Shown here piece by piece: positions 1 to 9,041 of a stretch of 64,000 bases of DNA. The stretch's first letter is position 1. Every line of letters starts with the position of its first letter. The translations under genes and the position numbers were made by a program. The notes under the pieces are model-generated. The model had not been told where the DNA came from, did no database searches, and saw only the letters and a program-made list of their open reading frames with translations. The stretch is from an uncultured Flavobacterium sp. (GTDB taxonomy: Bacteria; Bacteroidota; Bacteroidia; Flavobacteriales; Flavobacteriaceae), in contig CAKUAD010000007.1 in NCBI GenBank assembly GCA_934636265.1, forward strand, positions 8,769 to 72,768, given 5' to 3'.

Positions 1-282
1 TATATCGCCTTTGATCCATCGCTTTGGTGGAACGACCAGTACTTGGTGCGCAACGCCAAACATTGGCTGACCAAACTTCCCGCCGACGAAAAACGCCTTT
101 GGTTTGCCGGGTCGGACGCCCGCGACATTTACCCCCATACCCAAAAACTGGCCGGGACGCTTAAACAAGAAAACATTCCCAATCTCACGTGGCATTACGC
201 CGATGAGCCCGGGGAACAGCATGGGACAATCTTTAGGGCCGCAAAGGAAAAAGCCATCATCTGGACATTGGGTGATAAGTAA
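1..282 (+). CDS. C-terminal part of an alpha/beta-hydrolase esterase (partial)
   Basis: The reading frame is already open at base 1 and reaches a TAA at 280-282, so about 93 C-terminal residues are seen and the start lies outside the window. The segment opens with a YIAFDPSLWWND stretch, typical of the late part of esterase D/IroE-like putative esterases (PF00756 family), where alpha/beta-hydrolase serine esterases carry an Asp/Trp-rich loop. The GEQHG motif near the end would supply the catalytic histidine. The nucleophile serine is not in the window, so the exact substrate cannot be given. The family assignment rests on pattern recognition only. Confidence 0.7.
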   Translation, partial: YIAFDPSLWWNDQYLVRNAKHWLTKLPADEKRLWFAGSDARDIYPHTQKLAGTLKQENIPNLTWHYADEPGEQHGTIFRAAKEKAIIWTLGDK

Positions 283-423
283 ATAGGGCATTAATGTGGG
301 CAGCGCTTCTTTTGGAGGCTCTAATCCTTAGTTAATTAGCACCATCGAGCGGTAAAAATGGGCCGACCAAATAAATATTTTGAACTATTTTAAAATAAAT
401 GACTGAAAACCAATTATTAAACC

Positions 424-431
424 TACATTTG
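424..431 (+). promoter_or_regulatory. -7 promoter box of the cold-shock gene
   Basis: TACATTTG matches the Bacteroidetes -7 consensus TAnnTTTG exactly and lies 19 bases before the ATG at 451. No convincing -33 TTTG is seen at the usual spacing. The implied leader is very short, unlike the long cold-shock leaders of enterobacteria. Confidence 0.6.
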
Positions 432-450
432 CACTTTAATCTCAATTTTT

Positions 451-642
451 ATGAACGAAGGAACCATTAAATTTTTCAACGAAGCAAAAGGCTTCGGATT
501 CATCACTCCAAGCAACGGCGGACAAGACGTATTTGTTCACGTCAGCGGATTGAACGAGACGGTACGTGAAAACGACAAAGTGACTTACACCGTCGAAAAT
601 GGCAAAAAAGGCCCTAATGCAGTGAATGTAAACGTTATCTAA
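451..642 (+). CDS. Cold-shock domain protein (CspA family)
   Basis: A 63-residue single cold-shock domain, the usual size for the family. RNP1 is KGFGFI (residues 13-18) and RNP2 is VFVH (27-30); both bind single-stranded nucleic acid through their aromatic residues. Proteins of this family act in the cytoplasm as RNA chaperones that melt mRNA structure. The gene stands alone, with an exact TAnnTTTG box upstream and a strong terminator directly downstream, so it is a monocistronic unit. Whether it is cold-induced cannot be read from the sequence; many flavobacterial Csp proteins are abundant at all temperatures. Confidence 0.95.
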   Translation: MNEGTIKFFNEAKGFGFITPSNGGQDVFVHVSGLNETVRENDKVTYTVENGKKGPNAVNVNVI

Positions 643-663
643 GATATATTTTACCTGTACCAC

Positions 664-694
664 AAGCCAATCTTTACGGATTGGCTTTTTTTTT
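664..694 (+). terminator. Rho-independent terminator of the cold-shock gene
   Basis: A perfect 9-bp stem, AAGCCAATC (664-672) with GATTGGCTT (679-687), has a 6-base loop and runs into nine Ts (686-694). It begins 21 bases after the stop codon. Confidence 0.9.
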
Positions 695-929
695 ATGGCT
701 TTTGGTGACGTGGATTTTTTGTTCGAAACATACATAGGGGATAACGCTCATGTAAAACAAACAATCTGATGTGTCGACGGCAATACAATAACACTTTCAG
801 GATCATCGGGGAGCCGTATGAAGTTACCTGTGGAGTTTTAAAAAGTTAGGGCAGGTCTGGTTTTTTTTCTTAAGTTAGCAAATGCTGATACTGACTGAAT
901 GGTATCGGCAACCACCAAAACTCAAAACG

Positions 930-1445
930 ATGAAACCATTTTCAAGAGCAATCGCCATGGCCGCGCTGTTATTCGTATCGGCTGTTTCGGCCCAAAACTT
1001 CATGAAGCGCCCATCTAAGGAAAACATCAAAAAAGCCGAGGATCAGGCAAAAGTATTTTTTTCGCTGATACAAAAGAACAAGCCGCGTGAAGCCGCCGAC
1101 TTTATCATCAACAATTTGGGGGAATCGTGGGATGAATCCAAAAAAATCCAGGAGCGCAATGACTATGTAAACAAATTTGAACTCATTGCGCTGCCTCCGC
1201 CCAAAGGTACGTTTGGCAAGCTGGATAGCTATGACCTTATTGAAGAAGGATTCCTTGCGGGTAGCGACCGCGTATTCAGGCACACCTACATTGGATATCA
1301 CGAAGGAAACATGCTCCTGTACGAATTCCGGTTTTACGTTACGCCAAAAGGTGAGGTTACTTTAAATTATCTTGGCTGGAGCGAAAAAAATCCTTTTGAA
1401 TACATGAGCACCCCCGATATGTTGCTGACCAAATGGGAACGATAA
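930..1445 (+). CDS. Exported protein of unknown function, DUF4019-like layout
   Basis: 171 residues. The start at 930 is chosen over an in-frame ATG at 882 because it places a clean signal peptide (MKPFSRAIAMAALLFVSAVSAQ) at the N-terminus. The mature part starts with a charged helix (KKAEDQAKVFFSLIQKN) followed by an alpha/beta region with several aromatic residues. This resembles small periplasmic DUF4019-type or NTF2-like proteins, but no motif settles it. No catalytic residues are obvious. The gene is 18 bases before the next gene and probably co-transcribed with it. Function unknown. Confidence 0.7.
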   Translation: MKPFSRAIAMAALLFVSAVSAQNFMKRPSKENIKKAEDQAKVFFSLIQKNKPREAADFIINNLGESWDESKKIQERNDYVNKFELIALPPPKGTFGKLDSYDLIEEGFLAGSDRVFRHTYIGYHEGNMLLYEFRFYVTPKGEVTLNYLGWSEKNPFEYMSTPDMLLTKWER

Positions 1446-1463
1446 CCCGCGATTTTTGACCTA

Positions 1464-1976
1464 ATGACCAAAGGCGCTCTTTTTTATGAAAAACAACGCT
1501 TCACCCAGTGGTGGATTTGGCTGATTCTGTTGCCGCTTAACGCCGTTTTTATCTTTGGGATTTACCGGCAGGTGATAGGCGGAGTGCCCTTTGGCGACAA
1601 GCCTATGAGCGACACCGGATTACTCATTGCCTGCTGCCTGATGCTACTGCTGACGATCGCCATGGCCAATCTCAAACTGGAAACCTATGTTCGGAATGAC
1701 GGTTTGTATGTCAGGTTTTTTCCCTTCCATCTAAAATTTAAGCATTTTGCGTGGGATCATCTCGTCAAAGTCTACATCAGGACTTATTCGCCCGTAACCG
1801 AATACGGCGGATGGGGCCTGCGCTTTGGAATATTCGGGAGCGGATTTGCCTACAACATACGCGGGAACAAGGGACTGCAACTGCAATTTCCCAGCGGAAA
1901 AAAAATCCTGATTGGAACGCAAAAACCCGACGAACTCTCGCGGATCCTTGGCAAAATCGGACAAATCAAACAGTAA
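1464..1976 (+). CDS. DUF6141-type membrane protein with two TM helices
   Basis: 170 residues. Two hydrophobic helices at about residues 15-35 and 50-68 are followed by a soluble beta-rich domain of roughly 100 residues (LETYVRNDGLYVRFFPFHLK, then EYGGWGLRFG). This is the layout of bacterial PH-like membrane proteins, and the wording of the conserved segments fits the Bacteroidetes family DUF6141. The C-terminal domain is predicted to face the cytoplasm. No enzymatic motif is seen. It converges on the histidine kinase gene, with only 14 bases between their ends. Assigned from remembered family features, not by search. Confidence 0.7.
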   Translation: MTKGALFYEKQRFTQWWIWLILLPLNAVFIFGIYRQVIGGVPFGDKPMSDTGLLIACCLMLLLTIAMANLKLETYVRNDGLYVRFFPFHLKFKHFAWDHLVKVYIRTYSPVTEYGGWGLRFGIFGSGFAYNIRGNKGLQLQFPSGKKILIGTQKPDELSRILGKIGQIKQ

Positions 1977-1990
1977 CGGTTTCGCTCCGG

Positions 1991-3865
1991 CTAGAGATTG
2001 TCCTGTAGCGACAGGGTTATCACGGCAACCGTTCCGGAATCCAGGCCCTTGATGGAAAAAGTACCGCCAATCCTGGAAACGCGTTCGCGGATGCTGTACA
2101 AACCCTGACCTTCACTCTGCGCCGTAAATCCGATTCCTTTGTCGGCAACGGAAATTTCCAACTGTCCGGGCGTGTAAACAAATACAATCTGTGCCTTTGA
2201 CGCCTTGGCGTGTTTGACCACATTGTTCATCAACTCCTGAACAATCCTAAAGACTATCAATCGGATGTGTTCGGGTAAGGTGTGGGACGCACAACCGCTC
2301 GTACTGACGGAAAAATTCACCAGGTTGAGCGAGTTCATTTCTGATGCAAACTCCATCACGGCGGCCTCAAGCCCTTCCTTTTCCAGGGTAATCGGCAAGA
2401 GCTGATGCGCCACATTGCGAACATCTGCATGGATGGAACTGATCAGTTGGGCGGTTTTCTCGACCCTGTCGGTTTGCAGGCCTGAGTCCAAAAACGGCAG
2501 TGCCTGAAGCGACATCTTGGCCGCCGCAAGTTTTGCCGCCACCGAATCGTGCAACATATTGCTTATCCGACGGCGTTCATTTTCCTCACTGCGGATGGTT
2601 GCCCGGAAAAGTTGGTCGAGGTTTTCCCGCCCGATGCGCGCCAGCCTTAATTTTTGAACTTTCCGGTTATAAACAAAGGCACCGCCCGCCACTGCCGCAA
2701 GCAACCCGAATCCCGCAATCAGGTATCGCTTTTGGGTTTGCTCCCTATGCAGATTAAGTTGATGCTGCGCCAGGGTCCTTTCCTTTTTTTCCAGTTCGTA
2801 GCGCGATTCAAATTCCATAACCATTCGTTGCCGGCCCGCAAAATTGATGGAGTCAGATTGCTTAAAATATTCCTGCAGATACGCCAATCCTTCCTTGTTG
2901 TTTCCCAGTTTCAGGTTAGACAGCGCCAAACCCTTTGTACTGGAAAGATAGTCGGTATTCACATTGAATGACTCTCTGGCCAAAGCATACGCGGCGCGCG
3001 CCTCCTCAAACTTTCCAAGGTCATACAATACATCGGCCTTGACCAAGCGAGCCTTTGCCAGATAATCTGATCGGTTAGTCAAACTGGCTAAATCGACTGA
3101 ACGGTTTGCATAAACCAGCGCCGAATCAGGGAGCGTTTTTGCCAGCGATGCAGCCAGAATGTAAAAACCGCGGGTTTGCGCTCCCGCATGTTTGTACTCC
3201 ATGCCCCATTTGATGCTTCGTCGTGCCCAAATCTGTGCCGAATCAATTTTTCCGGCATCTTGGTAATCGGTAGCGAGATTTCCGGCCAACACCGCTAAAC
3301 GAGTGTCCTTATACTTTTTTATTTCCTTGAACGCTTCCAGATTGTGCTTGATCGACGTAGCATAATCATTAACGCTCGAATATACCGAGGCGAGGTTCAT
3401 TCGCGCAAAGGCAGCCGCTTTTGCATCGCCGGCCGCGTCAATAACCCGGATGTTGGCCTGGAGATAGTAAAGCGTCGAATCCAGCAAATCCTGATTGTAA
3501 AAAGCCATGGCCGTAAGCCCCAGTATCTCAGCATCGAGAAACTTGACACGCGTGTCGTTGTAATCCATCCCGGAAAGAGATTTACGGGCGTACCTCAAGT
3601 AATGAGCCGCTGAATCATATCGTTGATCAAAAATGTGCAACCTTGCAATCTCTACTTCTATGCAACCTGCGCAATCGCCTTTTTTGGCTTGGCTAAGCCG
3701 ATAGGCCCGACGCAAAATATCCATACAACCTGATTGGCTCCTGTTCCAGCACGCGGTGGCCTGTTCTTGCAACTTGAGGGTCTCCGGCCGCAGCAAATCA
3801 GGATAGCCCTGTGCCTGCGCCAAAAGTGTTATCAGCAATGTCGACAATAAAAAAAATCTGAACAT
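1991..3865 (-). CDS. Sensor histidine kinase with periplasmic TPR domain (NarL-type, HPK7)
   Basis: 624 residues. A signal peptide (1-18) is followed by about 330 residues of TPR-like helical repeats predicted to be periplasmic, a short coiled region, one TM helix (381-399), then a cytoplasmic HisKA_3 helix with the phospho-acceptor at H439 (MLHDSVAAK). The HATPase domain shows an N box (MNNVVKHAK), G1 (DKGIGF) and G2 (GQGLYSI). The pairing of HisKA_3 with a NarL/LuxR-type regulator is expected. The gene follows its regulator by 3 bases. The stimulus is unknown; TPR sensors of this kind are common in flavobacteria and usually sense through protein contacts. Confidence 0.93.
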   Translation of the reverse strand: MFRFFLLSTLLITLLAQAQGYPDLLRPETLKLQEQATACWNRSQSGCMDILRRAYRLSQAKKGDCAGCIEVEIARLHIFDQRYDSAAHYLRYARKSLSGMDYNDTRVKFLDAEILGLTAMAFYNQDLLDSTLYYLQANIRVIDAAGDAKAAAFARMNLASVYSSVNDYATSIKHNLEAFKEIKKYKDTRLAVLAGNLATDYQDAGKIDSAQIWARRSIKWGMEYKHAGAQTRGFYILAASLAKTLPDSALVYANRSVDLASLTNRSDYLAKARLVKADVLYDLGKFEEARAAYALARESFNVNTDYLSSTKGLALSNLKLGNNKEGLAYLQEYFKQSDSINFAGRQRMVMEFESRYELEKKERTLAQHQLNLHREQTQKRYLIAGFGLLAAVAGGAFVYNRKVQKLRLARIGRENLDQLFRATIRSEENERRRISNMLHDSVAAKLAAAKMSLQALPFLDSGLQTDRVEKTAQLISSIHADVRNVAHQLLPITLEKEGLEAAVMEFASEMNSLNLVNFSVSTSGCASHTLPEHIRLIVFRIVQELMNNVVKHAKASKAQIVFVYTPGQLEISVADKGIGFTAQSEGQGLYSIRERVSRIGGTFSIKGLDSGTVAVITLSLQDNL

Positions 3866-3868
3866 CGG

Positions 3869-4489
3869 TCAAATATCGGTTAATCCTTCAAGTATGGCGC
3901 GCTTTACCAATCCGGCCATGTTTTTCGCTTCAAGTTTTTGCATCAGATTGGCGCGGTGGTTTTCAACGGTCTTTTCAGATATAAACAAGGCATCGGCAAT
4001 TTCGCGCGTCGATTTTTCGTCGGTAATGAGTTTAAGGACTTCGTGCTCGCGTCGGGTAAGCGAAATTTTGCTTTTAAAGATGCTTTGCTCAAAAATGACG
4101 TCCTTGACAAAAGCGCTGATGTATGTTTCGCCCTGAGCCACCAAGTTCAGAGCTTCTTTGATAACTTCCCGATCTTCTGACTTTAGCAGATAGCCGTCAA
4201 AACCGGCATGCAGCGCCGACCTCACCGTCGAGGTATTGCTGTAACTCGTCAGGGCAATGATTTTCATCCCCGGATAACGCCGCTTCAATTCATGACAAAG
4301 CGTGCGCCCGTCCGACTTGCCAAAGGCGATATCGAGCAGCATAATGTCGGGTACCGCCGTTTCAAGTATTCGGTAGACGCCTTCTTCATCAGTTGCTTTA
4401 CCAACGCCATCGACAAAATCAAATGTCGATAACAAAAGCTCCAGACCGTCAAGCACAATGGCGTGATCATCAGCTAACAAAACATTCAT
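3869..4489 (-). CDS. LuxR/NarL-family response regulator
   Basis: 206 residues. The receiver domain occupies about 1-120, with the acidic pair D7/D8, phospho-acceptor D53 (MLLD), T81 and K103. The C-terminal LuxR-type helix-turn-helix covers about 145-206 (LTRREHEVLKLI, then STREIADALFISEKTVENHR). It is the first gene of a two-gene unit with the HPK7 histidine kinase, so it is the cognate DNA-binding regulator. The minus-strand operon of exported proteins just upstream in the same orientation ends 63 bases before this gene and is a possible, unproven, target. Confidence 0.95.
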   Translation of the reverse strand: MNVLLADDHAIVLDGLELLLSTFDFVDGVGKATDEEGVYRILETAVPDIMLLDIAFGKSDGRTLCHELKRRYPGMKIIALTSYSNTSTVRSALHAGFDGYLLKSEDREVIKEALNLVAQGETYISAFVKDVIFEQSIFKSKISLTRREHEVLKLITDEKSTREIADALFISEKTVENHRANLMQKLEAKNMAGLVKRAILEGLTDI

Positions 4490-4552
4490 AAAAAGCTTGT
4501 TATATTACGCAATGTACCATACAATCCGTTACCTGCCAAGAGGTACACAAAG

Positions 4553-6106
4553 TTACTGCTTAACAATTTTGCGCACCACACTCGCTTTCTTGTGCCGATG
4601 GGAAGCCGTCAATAGATAAACTCCGGCATCAAGGCCCACCAGGTCGATGGTTCCGCCCACCAACGGAACATGCAAAACCTGCCGCCCGGCCAAATCGCGA
4701 ACGGTGATCTCAAATGATTCGAGATCCGGAAGGGTTATATGGACCATTCCCGTTGTAGGATTGGGATACACTTTAAAATCACGTGCGAGCGTCTCAAGAC
4801 CCAGATTTCCGGAAAGCCGATACATCTGCTCTGCTCCCTCGCCTTCCAACTGACCGGAAAAATACAACGAACCATCGTATTCAAAATAGTCAAACGTGTA
4901 AAATCCTGCTGCTCCGGGATTAAAATCCTGTATGATCGACGGAACTCCGGTTGCGAGGTCAAGTTTCCACAACTCGTGTCCATTTCCGGGTGACTGCTGG
5001 TTAAAAATGATGTGGCTGTCAAAAACGGGAATCTTGTTTAAAATGCTTCCCAGCCCCAAAAGTGTCTGACCGCTGCTGTTTTCAGTGAGTTTCACGGTTC
5101 CGGCTTGAGTGCCGTCGGTTACCCAAATTTCATCAAACTGGTTTTGCCGCGCCAAAAAAAACAATTGATTGCCGTAAGCCGTCAAGTGGGTTGGGAACGC
5201 ATCTCCATCCGTATTGATTTCCTTGACCTTGCCAACCGTCAATCCCTGTAACTTATACAATTCGCGTCCGCCCGAGGCCGAGTTGGTCGCCGCAAAATAA
5301 AGCGCGCCACCCATAACGGCAAAGTACGTCGGGCTTGAACAGTTTGAACAGTTCACGCTCCCACCCTCATTGCCCTGGATGTCGGCCACCAAGACAGTTC
5401 CGGGAGTCGTTCCGTCAGACTTCCACAATTCCCAGCCCTGAGCCGTCGAAAAACCATTAAAGTACAAATCGCCATTGTAGACCATTGAATTTGCCATTTG
5501 CGGAACCGGGGTAATGCCGGAGTCGATGTCGGCTACAAACTGCATGGTGTTGCCGTCGGTACGCCAGATTTCCCAATTGGTCCCCATTTTTACATTTAAA
5601 AAAACCGTCGACCCGTTAAGTTTGGCGGGTTCACGTACATCCGTCATGGCAACGGTGCTGAGTTGGGTATGGCTAAGCGGTGTGTTCAACATACGGAACA
5701 ACGTTCGGTTGTTGTACTGCCCGCTGGTAAACAGTATAAAGTTGCCCACCTTGGTAAAATCACGCGGGTCGTTCAAGCCTTGTGTCACCATGGCGTATGT
5801 ACCGCCGGGAGTTCCATCGGTGCGCCAGATCTGGTTCTCATTGGCCTGAAAATACACCACATCGTCAATGGCCGTCAAGTAGTTTGGATTTGACCCCAGA
5901 TTGCCCGGTGCAATGTCAAAAAGAATTTGGGCGCCGTCTTGGCTTGCGTCGGTGGCCCAGATTTCGCGTCCGTGTGTGGCATCGTGTTTGGCAAATATAA
6001 ATTTACTGCCTGCCCGGACATTTTTCCAGGGACTGTCAAAAACAAATTCGATCTGTCCATAAGAAAGGGAGCAAACCATCAGTACAAATAAGCCGTAAAA
6101 TCTCAT
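4553..6106 (-). CDS. ELWxxDGT repeat protein with T9SS type A sorting domain
   Basis: 517 residues. A signal peptide (1-17) is followed by repeated segments of the ELWxxDGT type, such as EIWATDASQ, QIWRTDGTPGGT, ELWKSDGTTPGT and EIWVTDGTQAGT, spaced roughly 50-60 residues apart. This suggests a beta-propeller-like fold. The last ~80 residues form a T9SS type A sorting domain (KVYPNPTTG, then DLAGRQV, ending KKASVVRKIVKQ). The protein is therefore expected to cross the outer membrane through the type IX system and be released or anchored at the surface. The ATG overlaps the stop of the gene before it by 3 bases. Ligand or substrate unknown. Confidence 0.9.
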   Translation of the reverse strand: MRFYGLFVLMVCSLSYGQIEFVFDSPWKNVRAGSKFIFAKHDATHGREIWATDASQDGAQILFDIAPGNLGSNPNYLTAIDDVVYFQANENQIWRTDGTPGGTYAMVTQGLNDPRDFTKVGNFILFTSGQYNNRTLFRMLNTPLSHTQLSTVAMTDVREPAKLNGSTVFLNVKMGTNWEIWRTDGNTMQFVADIDSGITPVPQMANSMVYNGDLYFNGFSTAQGWELWKSDGTTPGTVLVADIQGNEGGSVNCSNCSSPTYFAVMGGALYFAATNSASGGRELYKLQGLTVGKVKEINTDGDAFPTHLTAYGNQLFFLARQNQFDEIWVTDGTQAGTVKLTENSSGQTLLGLGSILNKIPVFDSHIIFNQQSPGNGHELWKLDLATGVPSIIQDFNPGAAGFYTFDYFEYDGSLYFSGQLEGEGAEQMYRLSGNLGLETLARDFKVYPNPTTGMVHITLPDLESFEITVRDLAGRQVLHVPLVGGTIDLVGLDAGVYLLTASHRHKKASVVRKIVKQ

Positions 6107-6540
6107 TTCTTCAGGATTTTTAATGTTGCCGATCGGCTATCGGATACAAATCTTGCCAGATAAAATCCAGGGGGAAGTTGGCCAATTGAGAATGTGTCTG
6201 AAACCTCGTCCTGGAAAACCAGCTTTCCTGCTGCGTCAAAAAGTTCGAGTTGCCAGCTAGATACGGAAGGATGCACGATGTTCAGTTCATCCAGAGTAGG
6301 ATTAGGAAATACCACCAGTTGATTCCCGACAGGCGTTATTACGTCAAGCTGACCAGCCATTTCCCGGTAAAGAATGGATTCAAACGCGCGGATGGTTTGG
6401 TCGGGAGATGTCCGGTTAAAGGTTTCGCCCACCAGGCTGATCCCTGCCGGATTTGACGACACGCCACCGTGAAAAGTCTGCCGGTGCAATTGCTGGGCAA
6501 ATCCACTAAGCCCGATGAGCATAAGCAACAGGATTCTCAT
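6103..6540 (-). CDS. Short T9SS type A cargo protein
   Basis: 145 residues. Signal peptide (MRILLLMLIGLSGFAQQ), a short N-terminal segment of about 60 residues, then a T9SS type A sorting domain (LVVFPNPTLDELNI, LFDAAGKLVF, GFYLARFVSD, ending ATLKILKK). The sorting domain makes up more than half of the protein, so the exported module is tiny. Its stop overlaps the start of the ELWxxDGT gene, and its own start overlaps the stop of the preceding gene by 4 bases, so the three are translationally coupled. Function unknown, perhaps an accessory of its neighbours. Confidence 0.8.
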   Translation of the reverse strand: MRILLLMLIGLSGFAQQLHRQTFHGGVSSNPAGISLVGETFNRTSPDQTIRAFESILYREMAGQLDVITPVGNQLVVFPNPTLDELNIVHPSVSSWQLELFDAAGKLVFQDEVSDTFSIGQLPPGFYLARFVSDSRSATLKILKK

Positions 6541-7574
6541 GGCTGCATATATTTAATGGTCAAATATTTAAAGCAAAGGTTGCTGGATCCCGTCCATCCG
6601 TTTCCACCGGGTTGGATGATGACAAAATAAACGTAGCTGTTGTTATTGATGGTTCCGATACCGGCACTGGGCGTTGTGCTATAACTTACAAAAGAAGCCG
6701 ACTGGTCCATGCTCGAAAGCGTTGCGACGTATTCAAATGAGGTACTGGTCGTGTTTTTTTGTTGCCGGCATAAATAGACTGTCAGGTGTGATCCCGCGAC
6801 ATTCTTTTTTATTATTGCGGTCATCTGCGTTACCTGCGCTCCGTGAGGCAAAAAAACGGGCGCATATAGATTGGTCATCGCGGGCGCGGTGGCGGTCGAG
6901 AAAAGTCCGTTGGCACTGTTAAACGAAAACCGGTCATTACTGCTGATGAAATTGGCACCGCTAAGCGAAAAATCTTTCAATTCGGTCGGTTTTCGGATCA
7001 GCAGTCCCGTTGATGTGGCGACCACCTCGCCCTGCTGCGAACCTGAAAGATTGTCCAGCGTCAGGCCGTCTTCATTAAATTCGGCTACCTGGGCTTGATT
7101 GGCATAGATCTTCATTGTGGTGTTGGCGTTGACCTCGACATCCTGATTGTTTGAAAATCCAATCGAACTGTGGTTATCCGACAGCGTGCCTGCATACATG
7201 GCGGCCTGCGAGAACGGAACTGCGCGGAGATAGTCGCTAGAGAGTTCCACAAACCCTTGCCCGGTGTCGGCTTCAACTTTTAAGGACAAGGTAGGCGACA
7301 TAAACCTGAGCGATGATCCCGTTTGAATAACGGTTCCCTGCCCGATGTTGGCGCTTACAAAGCCTTTGCTGTCGGTTGTTTTGGAATGGGTTTCACTGTA
7401 CAACACTACATTGCCGGTCTCGTAATAGGTAAATTTAAGCTGAACGTTGGCTTCTTCAAGAGGGTTTCCGGCCTCGTCGGTCAGCACGCCCGACCACGCT
7501 ACGGGCCGATGTGGAATTTGTGACCAGGCCGTCCATACGCAAGCCAGGGCGAATAAAAGTATCAATCGTTTCAT
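6537..7574 (-). CDS. Exported fibre-like protein, first gene of the T9SS cargo operon
   Basis: 345 residues with a signal peptide (1-18). The N-terminal ~110 residues (WSGVLTDEAGNPLEEANVQ, then YSETHSKTTDSKGFVSANIG) follow the head-module pattern seen in many Bacteroidetes exported proteins that carry tail-fibre-like or beta-roll bodies. A middle segment of short Asn/Ser-rich repeats follows, then a C-terminal beta-rich domain. No T9SS domain is present here; that domain sits on the next two gene products. It is the first gene of a coupled three-gene unit. The likely role is surface structure or adhesion, by inference only. Confidence 0.72.
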   Translation of the reverse strand: MKRLILLFALACVWTAWSQIPHRPVAWSGVLTDEAGNPLEEANVQLKFTYYETGNVVLYSETHSKTTDSKGFVSANIGQGTVIQTGSSLRFMSPTLSLKVEADTGQGFVELSSDYLRAVPFSQAAMYAGTLSDNHSSIGFSNNQDVEVNANTTMKIYANQAQVAEFNEDGLTLDNLSGSQQGEVVATSTGLLIRKPTELKDFSLSGANFISSNDRFSFNSANGLFSTATAPAMTNLYAPVFLPHGAQVTQMTAIIKKNVAGSHLTVYLCRQQKNTTSTSFEYVATLSSMDQSASFVSYSTTPSAGIGTINNNSYVYFVIIQPGGNGWTGSSNLCFKYLTIKYMQP

Positions 7575-7591
7575 ATCAAATGGGTTTTGGA

Positions 7592-8875
7592 TTACTGATC
7601 TTGCAGGCGAAATTCAACCCTGCGGTTTTGGGCTTTTTGGGCCGGCGTTGCGTTTTTGTTAAGTGGCTGACTCTCGCCTTTTCCGCTGCTGGACAGCAGG
7701 TTTTCCGGCAGGCCAAATTCATTGACCAAGGCGCGCTTTACCGACGCTGCCCGCTTTTGTGACAGCGTCAGATTGTTGGCATCGTTGCCGTCACTGTCGG
7801 TGTGACCGATAATCTGCACTGGCTTTTTTAAACCGGACAGGGTTTGCGCCACCTCTTTAAGGACAGCGTATGAATTGGGTCGGATAACATCCGAATTGAC
7901 ATCAAAAAAAATATTGTGCGTGACAAACGGCTTCCCCTGCGCGATACTGCGCGGATTCTCGGCTCCGGTAGCCAGCCTGAAGTTTGAAAAAAACATCCGG
8001 GTTTCCTGAACAAAATAGTTTTGTAGCAGGAATGACAGTACGTAAGGATTGGCCGAGATAAAAAAATCGGTGTTTTCCATTACGGGTTCTTTGTTGATCC
8101 AGACGGACAGCTGTCTCCCGGAACGCTTCATGCTGATTCTCGCCTTGTACAATCCCGCCTGCGGAAGCCAGCTAAAAAATTTAAACTCATTGTCCGGGCT
8201 TACCTGTTCGTTGTTTCGTTTAACGGCATAGCCTCCCAAGCCTGTTTTGGGCCATTGCGATACCGGGCTGATGTGAACCAAGCTGCTGTTGTCCAGATAC
8301 GGATCAGCCAAGGCGCCTGCCTGCGAATGATCCAGGAAGCGCACCTCCAGCGTCCCGGCTACATCGTTTGGCGTATAGACGTCAAACTCCAGGGTAAAAT
8401 TCGCGGAAAGCGCTTTAAGGTCGATCGGATAAAAACTTCCGCCTTTTACCTCGAGCCATGGCTGGCCGTCAATTGTTGCAAGTGCAAGGTCGGCCTGATC
8501 GTATGCGCCCCACCGCTTGATGGAACCGTCGGAAAAATCATCATAGAAAAGCAAATCGGGCGCGGGGGTAAAGCCAAAATTCTTGTAAGCGGAATAATCG
8601 GTATTCCCCCTGGCATCGGTGGGCGTTTTGGCTGCGTCATAGGCACCTTTGGCATCGGGCGACTTTTTGGCTTGTTTGCCTTTTTTCTCTTTCTTTTTAA
8701 AAACCGATGACAAACCTTCCTCGAGCTTGTCCAGCCCTTTGTCGATGGTTTGGTCGGCTTTGCTGTTGGTGCGGTCCTGCGCCTTTTGTCGGGTCACTTC
8801 CCGTGCGTCGATGATTTGCGCTTCCAGTTGGAAACCGGTAAACAATATTCCAACCACTATCAGAATCCTTTTCAT
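7592..8875 (-). CDS. OmpA-family outer-membrane/peptidoglycan-binding protein
   Basis: 427 residues. Signal peptide (1-19), a charged Lys-rich stretch (about 45-75), a central beta-sandwich-like domain of ~200 residues with concanavalin-like wording, and a C-terminal OmpA domain (FFDVNSDVIRPNSY, IGHTDSDGNDANN, LSQKRAASVKRAL, NRRVEF). The OmpA domain binds peptidoglycan non-covalently, with the D and R residues of the NxxLSxxRA..V motif contacting diaminopimelate. It ends 17 bases before the fibre-like gene and likely starts the same transcript. A one-mismatch -7 box (GATCTTTG, minus strand, 8899-8906) lies 23 bases upstream. Confidence 0.9.
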   Translation of the reverse strand: MKRILIVVGILFTGFQLEAQIIDAREVTRQKAQDRTNSKADQTIDKGLDKLEEGLSSVFKKKEKKGKQAKKSPDAKGAYDAAKTPTDARGNTDYSAYKNFGFTPAPDLLFYDDFSDGSIKRWGAYDQADLALATIDGQPWLEVKGGSFYPIDLKALSANFTLEFDVYTPNDVAGTLEVRFLDHSQAGALADPYLDNSSLVHISPVSQWPKTGLGGYAVKRNNEQVSPDNEFKFFSWLPQAGLYKARISMKRSGRQLSVWINKEPVMENTDFFISANPYVLSFLLQNYFVQETRMFFSNFRLATGAENPRSIAQGKPFVTHNIFFDVNSDVIRPNSYAVLKEVAQTLSGLKKPVQIIGHTDSDGNDANNLTLSQKRAASVKRALVNEFGLPENLLSSSGKGESQPLNKNATPAQKAQNRRVEFRLQDQ

Positions 8876-9041
8876 AAGTTATTCATTATTAGACAGTCCA
8901 AAGATCTCAAGTGCCGATTTGCCGCAAAAGAGGGAATCTCCCCTATTTAAAAATCAGGGTTTTCCCTTGCTTTGTGAGTTACATCGCATTGCGTATATTT
9001 ACCAAACGTTAACCAAGTACTTTTTACAAAGACACAAAAGC

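Noticed and set aside
442..735. Minus-strand open frame opposite the cold-shock gene
   Set aside because: Shadow of the cold-shock gene and its terminator, without its own promoter or motif.
8649..9041. Long extension of the membrane protein that starts at 9042
   Set aside because: It is antisense to the start of the OmpA gene and covers its promoter; the family-like hydrophobic N-terminus begins at 9042.
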